DNA of 64,000 bases from Psychrobacter sp. Ps6 (GTDB lineage: Bacteria; Pseudomonadota; Gammaproteobacteria; Pseudomonadales; Moraxellaceae). The DNA lies in NCBI RefSeq assembly GCF_022129235.1, contig NZ_JADQAI010000002.1:328873-392872 (forward strand), given 5' to 3'. The translations under genes and the position numbers were made by a program. The notes beneath the pieces were generated by a model. The model was not told the origin of the DNA. It did not search any database and saw only the letters and a list, made by a program, of their open reading frames with translations. Below, piece by piece: positions 28,677 to 37,826 of the stretch (position 1 is the first letter of the stretch; each line of letters starts with the position of its first letter).

Positions 28677-28769
28677 ATTCGGAATCTATGCTCTCGTTAT
28701 TGCTTGTTTATACCGTATTTAAAATATATACACTGGTGGTTATCTTTTCGCAAGTTTTTTGGATGTAAT

Positions 28770-29699
28770 ATGAGCCGTTCAGCGAACACCACCGCCGTCC
28801 TATATTTATTACTGTGTACGTTTCTCTGGGGCGCAAGTTTTCCTGTTGGCAAGCATGCCTTGAGTGAAGTAAATGCATTAACCTTAGTCATGTGGCGCTT
28901 TAGCATTGCCTCGGTGTGTCTGTATCTTTATACAAAATATAAGCACATGCCAATCCCTAATCTCACACCCAAACAATGGGCGTGGGCGATTGGTGTATCC
29001 ATCATTGGTGTTGGCGGCTTGAACTTGGGCTTGTTTACGGGGCTTGAACAGACCAATGCTAACAACGGTGCGTTGATTATGGCGCTTAGCCCGCTAGTGA
29101 CCTCTTTGATTGGCTCTATAGCGCAGCGACAGTTTCCTACCAAAGGCGCGCTGTTTAGTTTGGTGGTTTGTCTCTCTGGCGTACTGCTGGTACTGACCGA
29201 TGGCGCATTTGCCAAACTGCTAGGGTTTGAATTTAACCACGGCGATCAAATGATCTTTTTAGGTATGCTGTGCTGGAGTCTCTATACTTATCTGACTCAA
29301 GGAATCAGCCGCTGGATGCCGATGATTCCTTATACCTTGGTCGGTATGCTGTCCGGTCTTGGGGTGATCTCGCTTATGGTGTTATTTAGTGCAGAGGTAC
29401 ATCCACTGCAAGAAAGCTTAGCCATCAGTGGCAGTGTCTTTGGTGACCTGATATTTATTGGCGTCTTAGGTACGGTTGGCGGTTATCTACTATGGATATC
29501 AGGCGTTAAGCAATTAGGCGCTGCTAATGCGTCATTATTCTTTAATTTTGTGCCCGTGTTTGCTGCGCTTACGGCCTTTGCTTACGGTCAGCAAGTGACT
29601 GCTTTACAATTATTAGGCATGGCGATTGTGATTGCAGGGCTATTGATACCCAGACTCGTAAAATGGCAACATCAACGCCTGACTGTCCATAATGTCTAA
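28770..29699 (+). CDS. EamA/DMT-family permease
   Basis: A 309-aa inner-membrane protein with ten predicted spans in two EamA repeats: the first starts at AVLYLLLCTFLWGASFPVGK, the second near residue 150 with DQMIFLGMLCWSLYTYL. Members export amino acids and other small metabolites. A longer frame opens at 28605 inside the LysR gene, but the ATG at 28770 (GGATG just upstream) begins the first transmembrane repeat and is chosen. Divergent from the LysR gene, its probable regulator. Confidence 0.88.
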   Translation: MSRSANTTAVLYLLLCTFLWGASFPVGKHALSEVNALTLVMWRFSIASVCLYLYTKYKHMPIPNLTPKQWAWAIGVSIIGVGGLNLGLFTGLEQTNANNGALIMALSPLVTSLIGSIAQRQFPTKGALFSLVVCLSGVLLVLTDGAFAKLLGFEFNHGDQMIFLGMLCWSLYTYLTQGISRWMPMIPYTLVGMLSGLGVISLMVLFSAEVHPLQESLAISGSVFGDLIFIGVLGTVGGYLLWISGVKQLGAANASLFFNFVPVFAALTAFAYGQQVTALQLLGMAIVIAGLLIPRLVKWQHQRLTVHNV

Positions 29700-29743
29700 A
29701 GTAAGACGCAGTAGGCACTGACATTAGTCGCTAAAACGAATTA

Positions 29744-29770
29744 TCAGTGTCAGTGTCAGTGTCAGTGTCA
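29744..29770. repeat. Hexanucleotide tandem repeat (TCAGTG)n
   Basis: Four and a half perfect copies of TCAGTG between the convergent EamA and nudC genes. CACTGACA at 29716-29723 is complementary to it and could pair. Non-coding, so slippage would not affect a protein. Confidence 0.85.
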
Positions 29771-29777
29771 CTTAATT

Positions 29778-30719
29778 TTACAACAAGATACCTTGTTCTT
29801 TGGCAATCTGATCGATCAATTCTCGAGCGATACTGCCCTTTGGCGGAATCTTGGGCAGATTTGAGAGATCAAAAAAATCAGCATGCGACAGCTCATCTTC
29901 TTGAATGATGATATCGCCACTGGCATAAGAGGCACGGAACCCAAGCATTAAATTGGAGGGAAAAGGCCAAGGCTGACTGCTTACATAGCGAATATCTGCC
30001 ACGCTGATATTGACCTCTTCTGCCACTTCACGTACCACTGCATGCTCTAGGCTTTCACCGACCTCAACAAACCCTGCGATCAAACCATACATGGGCGGCA
30101 GTTTTTGCTGTCCATGTCGATGGTGGTGCGCGAGTAAGATTTGCATTTCACCTGTCACTGGGTTTGGGCGAGTGATAGCGGTAATCACGCACGGCTGCAC
30201 GCGAGGATACTGGCGCAGCTGGCATACTGGACAAACCATGGCGCGCTCGCCTTGGTCAGCATGTACGGTAGGACTGGCACAGCGACTACAGAACTGCGTA
30301 TCTGCTTGCCACCTTAGTAACTGTATCGCTTGGCTGATCTGATCTGATAGGGCGACAGGCAGATGGGGCATTAGCTGTCGATAAGGAACAAACGTATCAG
30401 TACTGCTTTCGGCGATGATAGGCAGCGTCACGTTATGAGCGACTGCGTAATCATAAGTCATGGCAGTAGTGGACGGCGCAGTGAAAGTTTGGTCATTGTT
30501 GTGACTGATCAAATCAGCTGAAAGGCTACTAATATCATTATCATCAGATTGCCAATGATTTGGCGATAGACCCTCATGTAGCGTCACGTGACCGAGCCGA
30601 TAAGCTTGCTCGTCTGAACCAGTACTACTCTGTGGTAGTTGGATTTGTAATGGCCACCAACCATCTGGCATTTGACGGCATAAAACGGTGTCATCACTCA
30701 ATATAAAAGCATGGGCCAT
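29778..30719 (-). CDS. nudC: NADH pyrophosphatase / NAD-capped RNA decapping Nudix hydrolase
   Basis: Cleaves NADH and removes NAD caps from RNA. The 313-aa protein has an N-terminal NudC domain, a zinc ribbon (CSRCASP, then CPVC, about residues 143-163), and the Nudix box G-x5-E-x7-REVAEEV (GFVEVGESLEHAVVREVAEE), followed by the NudC-specific SQPWPFPSNLMLGF. ATG 30719 is chosen: GGAA lies six bases upstream, while the frame's first start is a TTG at 30731. About 30-40 residues longer than E. coli NudC, in the N-terminal half. Convergent with the EamA gene. Confidence 0.94.
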   Translation of the reverse strand: MAHAFILSDDTVLCRQMPDGWWPLQIQLPQSSTGSDEQAYRLGHVTLHEGLSPNHWQSDDNDISSLSADLISHNNDQTFTAPSTTAMTYDYAVAHNVTLPIIAESSTDTFVPYRQLMPHLPVALSDQISQAIQLLRWQADTQFCSRCASPTVHADQGERAMVCPVCQLRQYPRVQPCVITAITRPNPVTGEMQILLAHHHRHGQQKLPPMYGLIAGFVEVGESLEHAVVREVAEEVNISVADIRYVSSQPWPFPSNLMLGFRASYASGDIIIQEDELSHADFFDLSNLPKIPPKGSIARELIDQIAKEQGILL

Positions 30720-30842
30720 AAAAAATTCCAAACAATTTGAAGCAAGTCCGTATCGATTTAGATACAGACCTATTTAATGTAAAGTATTCCGATTAAATTT
30801 CATCGCCGCAAAATAACGACGATAAAACTTGTCCAAAGCGTG

Positions 30843-32525
30843 TTAAGCCGCAAGTAGATGACTCAAGCTCTGCTGGCCAACATCAAGCGCTTGTTTACTG
30901 ACAGGGCGATTATTTTCAAAACCATCCAGATGATGATCGACCGCCATAATAACATCAGCAATATAAGCCAGTGTATCGTCTTCGATACGTTGTCCACTCT
31001 CTATGCGTTTTTCAATATAAATGGCTAGCTGACCAAGCATGCTGGCGGGTGTTGGTAATTGTAAAAAACGCAATGCGCCTGCCACTTGGCGCATCATTCC
31101 CGGTATATTCTGGATATTAAGCATATCGCGTTCAGGCTCTGCCAAATAGTCATTGATGGCTTGTTCGGTACTGGCAATGGCGGTACGGCTTTCTTGTATG
31201 AGAGTATCATATGCTGTATTGAGCTGATGCAATGAGATATGTTGGTTATTTAATGGTAAATAAATCGCCCCTGGGGTATGCATCTCTGCCATGGCAATCG
31301 TAGCATTCTCTGCATGCATCAATGCCAGTAGCAAGTGATCGAAATCATCTGGCGAAGGCGCCTGCCAACGGCTGACTGCACTTGCCGCTGTGCTAAGACT
31401 GTCAGCTGCATTGGACAGTCCTAACAAGCGCAAGGCTGAGCTCAGTTCAGTCAACTCTTCAATGATCTGGGCAGTTTGCATATCAACAGGATTGATGGAG
31501 TCGCCGCGGGCGTAGCTGTCCACATTTTCTTTGATGGTATTAATTTGAGATTGAATGATGTCGTTCAACGTATCGGTCAGCGCGCGATTGGGACCAAACA
31601 AGAAACGCTTCATCTCCTCAAGCTGAGCACCTTCTAGATGGTTGCTTGCATACTGCTCACGAAGCTGCTGCGCCTCAACCGTATCACGCTGACAGGCAAA
31701 ATTGACCAAGTCTGCAAAACGCGTGTCCATCACTGGTAAGTAGCTTTGAAATTGCTGCTCTAAGTAAATCAGAGTGTGCTTCTGGCTTAAGTTCAATGGC
31801 AAGACCGCTGCGATATCAGTCACGGCAGTAGTCGCTGCCTGCCAAAACAGACTGTTGGTATTTGCTGCGATCAACGCACAGGCAGCACTCATGGCATCGA
31901 GTTTTTGCTGATCGTTTGAATTGATGTTGCCGTCTTGATTGAGTAGGACAACGCCAAGACCACTACGATAGGCGTAAGTTAGCAGCTCTGTGTCTAGGTT
32001 AAGTGTGCTTAGTGGTTCGAAGTTTTTTTCAGGGTTGGCAATGATGACGCTACTGCTGCCAAAAGCAGAAAAAGATTCTACGGTGATGGGTGCTTTTTGC
32101 ACATGAGCATTGAGCTTGTTAACCACTGGCAATAACAAAGTCGGCTCTACCGACTCAGTCAATAAGACAAACTCGACATAGCGATCTAGAGTCATGATGG
32201 CTTCTGATAAATCCATGATAAGCGCAGTATCATCATTGTCGCCGCTATCATAAAGGCGCTGCAAACCATCGACGATCGCATTGTTTAACACTTCCGCACC
32301 GACAAGAGAAATCAGTTTAAAAATACAAGACAGCTGCTTTAGTACGTCAATAGAATCTGCCAACAAAGGTGCTTGGCTACTATCGTCATTGAACTCGCTC
32401 AGATGAATCTCAGTATCTTTAAGCGTTGCGATAACCTCATCATGTAATAAATGAAGTGATGGCAGGTTAAAATCAGTAACACTAAGCGTTGGGGCGGTTA
32501 ACTTCATTTGCGCAGACTGGTCCAT
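30843..32525 (-). CDS. FimL-like protein (ChpA N-terminal homologue)
   Basis: A 560-aa cytosolic, mostly helical protein. Length, acidic character and repeated helical modules (for example IIEELTELSSALRLLGLSNA and GMMRQVAGALRFLQLPTPAS) fit FimL of Pseudomonas, a partner of the Pil-Chp system that raises cAMP and promotes type IV pilus twitching. These modules resemble Hpt domains and the FRFLQL-type sequence of ChpA, but I see no phosphorylatable HxxKG motif, which is also true of FimL. In P. aeruginosa fimL lies in the rnhA-dnaQ neighbourhood; here the upstream gene is an rnhA-dnaQ fusion. The ATG at 32525 (GGAA nine bases upstream) is preferred over a TTG at 32561. The name is from memory of the family and should be treated as probable. 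Confidence 0.62.
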   Translation of the reverse strand: MDQSAQMKLTAPTLSVTDFNLPSLHLLHDEVIATLKDTEIHLSEFNDDSSQAPLLADSIDVLKQLSCIFKLISLVGAEVLNNAIVDGLQRLYDSGDNDDTALIMDLSEAIMTLDRYVEFVLLTESVEPTLLLPVVNKLNAHVQKAPITVESFSAFGSSSVIIANPEKNFEPLSTLNLDTELLTYAYRSGLGVVLLNQDGNINSNDQQKLDAMSAACALIAANTNSLFWQAATTAVTDIAAVLPLNLSQKHTLIYLEQQFQSYLPVMDTRFADLVNFACQRDTVEAQQLREQYASNHLEGAQLEEMKRFLFGPNRALTDTLNDIIQSQINTIKENVDSYARGDSINPVDMQTAQIIEELTELSSALRLLGLSNAADSLSTAASAVSRWQAPSPDDFDHLLLALMHAENATIAMAEMHTPGAIYLPLNNQHISLHQLNTAYDTLIQESRTAIASTEQAINDYLAEPERDMLNIQNIPGMMRQVAGALRFLQLPTPASMLGQLAIYIEKRIESGQRIEDDTLAYIADVIMAVDHHLDGFENNRPVSKQALDVGQQSLSHLLAA

Positions 32526-32671
32526 AAGTATTTTTCCATAATGTACTGATGAGAATAGCAATGGTATAAAAATATCAAAAAATAGGTGTTAGTGATGTTT
32601 TAACGCTTTATATGACAATAATCAAGATTATATTGTACAAATGTCAGTGTAATGCAGGATTGATATAGCAG

Positions 32672-34285
32672 CTACATATTGGCTTTTAGCTCAGGGTAGT
32701 CCTCTGCAAGAGAAGCGTACCAGCTTTGATTGGTAGTCTCATCTGACGTCGATGCTAGCAATAAATTGGCCAAATTAGCAAAGCTGGCATGGGCAGTCTG
32801 CCCACCATCTGATTGCGTGTCCTCTTCAATGGCGAGCGTCACTTGTCCACCAGTCATTGCCAAATAAACTTCGGCTAAAATCTCTGAGTCAAGTAAAGCC
32901 CCGTGAAAAGTACGGTCTTGCTTACCAACATCCAGACGACGTACGAGGGCGTCCAACGTGTTCTTTTGTCCGGGGTACTGCTGCTTTGCCATGACCAATG
33001 AATCGGTCACTTGTACGCGCTCAGCAAAGTCATTTAGACCGACCTTAGCAAACTCCATGTTGAGAAAGTTCATATCAAAGGTGGCGTTGTGAGCGATAAT
33101 CTCAGCACCATCCATAAAGTCGTACAATGACTGGGCAACTTGATCAAAAGTAGGCTTGTCGGCCAAAAATGCCTCAGAGATACCATGAATGCGAATGACT
33201 TCCTCATCCATGCCACGCTGCGGATTGATATAGACGTGTAGTTTTTCACCAGTAAATTTACGCCCAACCATCTCAACAATACCGACCTCGATGACACGGT
33301 CGCCCTTTAGTGCGTCAAGTCCTGTAGTCTCTGTATCCATGATGAGCTGACGATTTGTTTCATGACGATGTATCGGCTTTGGCAATAGCGGTTTGAAATG
33401 AGGGTTGGCACGGCTAGTATCCCCATCAAACTTGGGTGCATCAGTATCTATAGGTGGCATATCACTAGTCATGACGGTATCATTCATGGGTGTTTGGGCT
33501 TCTGGCATGGCTTTGTTACTCATCGTGTTGGGTGCGTTGTCTTGATATTGGGCAGTTTCTACCATGACATCATCATTTATCATACGTTTTTCATGGCTAT
33601 GGTGACTGTCATTGATTAGTAACTCATCTTCTGACACATCTTCGTCAAACTCGTCATCTACCATATCTAGACCCAACGGGTCGAACTTTAGCCAATCATC
33701 ATTGGTGACAGGTTTTTTATCAGTCGCTATGCGGTCTTTTTTTTTAGGTGCGTCTGATTCTTTTATCATAGAGGAGTGACCACTGTTTGACGTAACCCCT
33801 AAGTTTGCCAGTTCATCTGCTTTTTCGTTACCGGCATGTCCAGCGTGACCCTTAACCCAGTGCCAATCAACATCACGCTGTTGACATAGCATATCCAATT
33901 GTTGCCAAAGGTCTTGATTGGCAACTGGCTTTTTACTGGCTGTTTTCCAGCCTTTTTTCTTCCAGCCTTCAATCCATTCGGTGATGCCTTTTTGGACGTA
34001 GCTAGAGTCTGTCCAAATCTCAAGTTTTTGCTCATGTGAGCTATGTGTTAGGGCCTGTATCGCACCCATGAGTTCCATGCGATTATTGGTGGTTTCTGTA
34101 TCACCGCCATATAAATCCTGCGTACTACCATCACTAAATATAAGGTGCGCGCCCCAACCGCCAGCACCGGGATTGCCTTTGCAGGCACCGTCAGTATACG
34201 CTACCGTTGTGTTTTTCTTGGCGGCTAACGCATCAGTTGCGTTGCTTGTATTAGAGTGTGGCATTGCGTTACGGTTGTCTGACAT
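32672..34285 (-). CDS. Fused ribonuclease HI - DNA polymerase III epsilon subunit
   Basis: One 537-aa frame encodes two enzymes that are separate genes (rnhA, dnaQ) in E. coli. Residues 26-163 are RNase HI with the full active site: Asp32 ([11 protein letters not shown]), Glu71 (NNRMEL), Asp93 (WTDSSY) and Asp157 (GNEKADELA). Residues 312-480 are the DnaQ 3'-5' proofreading exonuclease with Asp317 and Glu319 (MDTETTG), Asp404 (HNATFDMNF), His461 and Asp466 ([14 protein letters not shown]). QVTLAI at 481-486 matches the place of the beta-clamp motif QTSMAF. The linker of about 145 residues (165-308) is acidic and low-complexity, so probably disordered. Both sites look active. FimL-like gene lies 146 bp downstream. 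The start has no strong binding site; Met8 is an alternative. Confidence 0.93.
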   Translation of the reverse strand: MSDNRNAMPHSNTSNATDALAAKKNTTVAYTDGACKGNPGAGGWGAHLIFSDGSTQDLYGGDTETTNNRMELMGAIQALTHSSHEQKLEIWTDSSYVQKGITEWIEGWKKKGWKTASKKPVANQDLWQQLDMLCQQRDVDWHWVKGHAGHAGNEKADELANLGVTSNSGHSSMIKESDAPKKKDRIATDKKPVTNDDWLKFDPLGLDMVDDEFDEDVSEDELLINDSHHSHEKRMINDDVMVETAQYQDNAPNTMSNKAMPEAQTPMNDTVMTSDMPPIDTDAPKFDGDTSRANPHFKPLLPKPIHRHETNRQLIMDTETTGLDALKGDRVIEVGIVEMVGRKFTGEKLHVYINPQRGMDEEVIRIHGISEAFLADKPTFDQVAQSLYDFMDGAEIIAHNATFDMNFLNMEFAKVGLNDFAERVQVTDSLVMAKQQYPGQKNTLDALVRRLDVGKQDRTFHGALLDSEILAEVYLAMTGGQVTLAIEEDTQSDGGQTAHASFANLANLLLASTSDETTNQSWYASLAEDYPELKANM

Positions 34286-34672
34286 AGAAATGTATAAACC
34301 TAATAAATAGTAAGCATAAAAGTGGTATTAGAGCATCGCGCTCATGCTAATTGAACGATGCTAGTGCCGCTGTGAGTATAACAAATCTATCGTAAATATG
34401 GGTGGTCGTGACGCACAAAATCGCAAAACCAGCGATGGCAACGCATAACACAATAGTAACCTGATTGTTTTCTGTTAAAATAGCTTGGTTCGCTAAAAAG
34501 CGTCTATTTTTTAGCGAAAATGCTTTTAAAGAAGCCAATACCAGCGCGCTGTCTTTGTCACATTTGTCACAATAGTATCCACAGAAAATATTTGTAGATA
34601 GCTATTTGATAGTTTTTTATGACAACGCGCTCAATGCAAGTCTCCCATACATGACCGCAGGATAGCTTTATT
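34286..34672. other. Intergenic region upstream of rnhA-dnaQ and the lipoprotein gene
   Basis: Divergent promoter region, 387 bp, with no convincing coding frame. It holds an 11-bp inverted repeat TTCGCTAAAAA/TTTTTAGCGAA (34489-34518, loop of 8), which lacks an extended T-run on either side and could be an operator or leader hairpin. Confidence 0.55.
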
Positions 34673-35221
34673 ATGTCTTTATGCTCAAATGTTTTTTATA
34701 AGCGACTGACGTATCTGATGCTCAGTGCTACGGCCAGCACAGCGCTTCTTTTGAGTGGCTGTAGTGATAACAGCAGTACTAAAGTAGATACCGAAGTTGC
34801 CGCAGATTTATCTGTCTTTGCCGGTTGTTATACGGTGAGTCAAGATGAGCCTGCGCAAATAAAGGTTAGCCAACAAGACGGTGCTTGGGTAATGCAGATG
34901 AAAGAGCCTGCAAGTGCTAAGCGTGTTTGGGATGAGCCTGAAGCGTTAGAAGTGATTAAAAATAGTGACATACCGCAGTTTTTCTCTATTGATCCAGACA
35001 ATGTCGATGCGGTGATCGGGCGTCCTGATCGAGTGCTCGTGCTGGCGCATGTCAAGCCCGCCTATGCCAATATCGACCCACTCTTAGACAGTGAGTACTT
35101 GTCTTATATTTACCGAGGTGCTAACACCATTTATCGAGTAGAGTGTGACGATGTCAATACCGATATATTGGCCAATCCACACGCTAACATCATTATCGAT
35201 AATGTGAATGAGAGTAGTTAG
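34673..35221 (+). CDS. Hypothetical lipoprotein
   Basis: A 182-aa protein that I do not recognise. It has a lipoprotein signal peptide ending LLLSGC (Cys30), a short polar spacer, then a compact domain beginning LSVFAGCYTVSQDEPAQIKV. The region FAGCYTV...KVSQQDGAWVMQMKEP is reminiscent of small beta-barrel lipoproteins of unknown role. Cys52 and Cys153 (VECDD) might form a disulphide. AGGA lies nine bases before the ATG. The next gene, 71 bp downstream, may be co-transcribed. Confidence 0.72.
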   Translation: MSLCSNVFYKRLTYLMLSATASTALLLSGCSDNSSTKVDTEVAADLSVFAGCYTVSQDEPAQIKVSQQDGAWVMQMKEPASAKRVWDEPEALEVIKNSDIPQFFSIDPDNVDAVIGRPDRVLVLAHVKPAYANIDPLLDSEYLSYIYRGANTIYRVECDDVNTDILANPHANIIIDNVNESS

Positions 35222-35292
35222 ATAAGTATTGCTCATAGATATCATTGATGATCAATAGGATTTGTCTAGATCGTATTTTGCTATAAACAGTC

Positions 35293-35619
35293 ATGCCAGT
35301 AGAGTCAAGCTATATGAATTTTTTTAGTTATGTTGTGTTAGGTGGGTTTTCTTATGCAGCGGGTTGGGCGATAAGAACGTATGTATTAGAAAAACAGCAT
35401 AAGACTGACCAGCCTTATAATCTCAAGCATCCGGCCATTTTGGCGTACTTGGGTGGGTTTTTTATCGTTATGCTGATTGTTTCGTGGTTGATTGGTCGCT
35501 ATGCGCTTGGTCATGCTGCGATCGATTTACCATTTATTATTGTCAACAGCCTCGTGGCAACCTTTGTGTATTCGTTTGGGCTCAATCCAGAAAAAGCAAG
35601 CTATGATGTGCCGAATTAA
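35293..35619 (+). CDS. Small membrane protein of unknown function
   Basis: A 108-aa protein with three likely membrane spans (about 8-28, 47-67 and 77-96) and a short polar C-terminal tail. I do not recognise the family. Two starts are possible: ATG 35293, or ATG 35314 (MNFFSYVVLGG), which starts directly at the first span; neither has a strong binding site. It lies behind the lipoprotein gene and ends before a bidirectional terminator. Confidence 0.6.
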   Translation: MPVESSYMNFFSYVVLGGFSYAAGWAIRTYVLEKQHKTDQPYNLKHPAILAYLGGFFIVMLIVSWLIGRYALGHAAIDLPFIIVNSLVATFVYSFGLNPEKASYDVPN

Positions 35620-35670
35620 AATCTGATATTTAAAGGTTTAATCGTTCAGCATCAGATTGATTAAAGCAAC

Positions 35671-35708
35671 AAAAAGCCACAACCAATGTGAATGGCTGTG
35701 GCTTTTTT
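35671..35708. terminator. Bidirectional rho-independent terminator
   Basis: Outer stem AAAAAGCCACA / TGTGGCTTTTTT with a partly paired inner loop and A/T-runs on both sides, between convergent genes. Confidence 0.88.
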
Positions 35709-35795
35709 AAGACTGCAATTCTTTACCTGTTAAGAAGTTAGCAGTTAACCGATAATTAGCAGTTAAGACATAATTATCGGCTAAAACATAAATAG

Positions 35796-36275
35796 TTACG
35801 AAGCCTTTTTGAGATCAGTACTGGTTTCATTATCATCTTCTTCATCAGTGCTGGTCTTGTCGTTACTGATGTTGTCAATATCTTTTTCATCTACTGGCTT
35901 GCTTTTGGCATCCCCTTGCTCTTGTTTCCACACTTTATATTTTTGCAAATCCTTTTGGGCTTGTTTTAAACAAAATTTGAGTACAAGTGCGTCATCGATA
36001 TAGCCGATAAACGGAATAGAGTCTGGGATAAGGTCAATAGGGTTTAGTGTGTAAATTGCCCCAACCACGCCAGCTGAGATGGTTCTAAAAGGAATCTTAC
36101 GATAGTCACCTTTATAGTAATCTTTGATTAGACTCATAAATAGCATCAAGTCATCGCTAAAAGGTTCAAGGTAGCTATTGTCCTCTAGCTTTTCTTTAAG
36201 TTTGTCTTCTTTTCCAATCAAGTATTTCAAATTAGAAACGAGTGTTTTTTCTTTATCATTTTTCTTGGTAAACAT
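35796..36275 (-). CDS. YkvA/DUF1232 family protein
   Basis: A 159-aa protein with the DUF1232 core AIYTLNPIDLIPDSIPFIGY followed by IDDALVL (about residues 73-100), a short amphipathic membrane-associated module of unknown role found widely in bacteria. The N-terminal third is basic and helical; the last 40 residues are strongly acidic and likely disordered. AAAGG lies nine bases before the ATG. Convergent with the small membrane protein gene, divergent from the LD-carboxypeptidase gene. Confidence 0.8.
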   Translation of the reverse strand: MFTKKNDKEKTLVSNLKYLIGKEDKLKEKLEDNSYLEPFSDDLMLFMSLIKDYYKGDYRKIPFRTISAGVVGAIYTLNPIDLIPDSIPFIGYIDDALVLKFCLKQAQKDLQKYKVWKQEQGDAKSKPVDEKDIDNISNDKTSTDEEDDNETSTDLKKAS

Positions 36276-36512
36276 AATTGTTGCCTTTGTTTATTTGCGA
36301 TGAATTTGTATTTACAGTAACAAATATACTCGCCCCATGTTGTGTGTCTCGGTAGCGAAAAAGTAAATATAGGTAAAGGCTTGGGTAACTTGACTGCTGG
36401 CAAGATGCGTTACAATGCTTGAGTATGACAGCGTCATTTGTGATGTGCGCTGCTGCAAAAAGATGACAATGTATAAATCATAAAAACAAAAATGTATAGG
36501 TAGTAACAACGT

Positions 36513-37790
36513 ATGGGTTCAAAAACACCGTCCATCCAGCAGTCAATAAAAGATAAAAACCTACAATCAAACCTAGCTGATGAGCTTAGTGTTGGCCTAA
36601 ACCGTCGACAGTTTTTGCGTCGAATAGGGGTTAGCGCAGGTGCTGCGGCATTGGCGACTCAAAGTATTTCTCACGTATTCGCTGCCAGTCTCATTGAGTC
36701 TAATAATAGCTCGCAGCTGACCAAAGACGATCTGCCTGCGTTGTTGGATGAGCGCTCAGCGCAAACCTCCCTAATCACAAGCTGCACCACGCCTACGATT
36801 GAAACCCGACTTTTTGCCAGCTCTAACGTGGGCGGTAGTGATGAGCGCAATCAGTTGGCATTAGATCGTATGGCTTGTGCGGGGTTTAAAATAAATAATC
36901 CTGATATTACCAATCGTCAGTATTTGCGTTTTGCGGGTACGGACTCGCAGCGTGCCAGTGATTTTCAAAACCTTGCGACCGGAGCGATAGCAGCGCCAAA
37001 GCTGCTACTGGGTGTGCGCGGTGGTTACGGAGCGATGCGAATATTACCGATGATTGATTGGACAACGCTTGGGCGTATTATGAAAGAGCGCGGCACGATA
37101 CTCGCAGGCTTCAGTGATGTGACCGCTATTCAGTGTGCGCTATTGGCAAAAGGGGCGATGAGTTCGCTTGCGGCACCGATGCTATATAGTGAGTTTGGCA
37201 AAACGGCACCTGATCAAGTGACCTGTCGCCAGTTCGCTGAGGCCTTAACCAATCCTAACCTCATGATCACCATACAAGATGCCTCTCTAACCAGTCAGCA
37301 ATTGCCTACCATACTCACAGCAGGCGAGCCTAAAGTGCTCACTGGTACGATTTGGGGTGGCAATCTGAGCGTGGTGTCTGCGCTGGCAGGTAGTGAGTAT
37401 TTGCCGCGCATTGAGGGCGGTATTGTGTTCTTAGAGGATGTGGGCGAGCAGGCTTACCGTATTGAACGCATGCTGTATGACTTGTATTTAGCTGGTGTGT
37501 TTAAAGGTCAACAGGCGATTGTATTTGGCGCATTGTCTGGTTCAGGTGAGGACAGCTATGACAAGCGCTATGATGTCGCCACAGTCATTCGTCAATTGCA
37601 TAAGCTGACCGGATTACCGATATATAGTGGCATGCGTTTCGGTCATATCGGCAAAAAACACAGCTTTCCGCTTGGGGCGACTTGTCAGCTGACTCCTAAT
37701 ATAGCGGGCGGCTATCAGTTAGCATTCACCGATTATCCCGCCATCAAGGCGGATGCTATCAATGTGGAAGGGTTATGGCAGACGGCTTAA
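36513..37790 (+). CDS. LD-carboxypeptidase (S66 family) with a Tat signal
   Basis: Peptidase family S66 removes the terminal D-Ala from tetrapeptide stems during peptidoglycan recycling. The 425-aa protein has the S66 elements: VRGGYGAMRILPMID, the nucleophile Ser201 in GFSDVTAIQ, Glu308 in VFLEDVGEQAYRIERM and His378 in GMRFGHIGKKHSFPLG. Unusual for the family, it carries a twin-arginine signal, NRRQFLRRIGVSAGAAALAT (about residues 30-49), with likely cleavage near residue 57. Characterised LdcA is cytosolic, so export to the periplasm would change its role, perhaps acting on intact walls or on microcin-type substrates. The region 60-110 before the catalytic core is extra and polar. Convergent with the AraC-type regulator. 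Confidence 0.88.
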   Translation: MGSKTPSIQQSIKDKNLQSNLADELSVGLNRRQFLRRIGVSAGAAALATQSISHVFAASLIESNNSSQLTKDDLPALLDERSAQTSLITSCTTPTIETRLFASSNVGGSDERNQLALDRMACAGFKINNPDITNRQYLRFAGTDSQRASDFQNLATGAIAAPKLLLGVRGGYGAMRILPMIDWTTLGRIMKERGTILAGFSDVTAIQCALLAKGAMSSLAAPMLYSEFGKTAPDQVTCRQFAEALTNPNLMITIQDASLTSQQLPTILTAGEPKVLTGTIWGGNLSVVSALAGSEYLPRIEGGIVFLEDVGEQAYRIERMLYDLYLAGVFKGQQAIVFGALSGSGEDSYDKRYDVATVIRQLHKLTGLPIYSGMRFGHIGKKHSFPLGATCQLTPNIAGGYQLAFTDYPAIKADAINVEGLWQTA

Positions 37791-37826
37791 ACACTAAGTA
37801 TCCATAAACATTAGACACGAATAATC

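Noticed and set aside
28605..28769. 55-codon N-terminal extension of the EamA transporter
   Set aside because: It reads through the LysR gene and its sequence is not membrane-like; the ATG at 28770 begins the first repeat.
29744..29770. Tandem TCAGTG repeat as a possible CRISPR remnant
   Set aside because: Unit is only six bases with no spacers and no cas genes.
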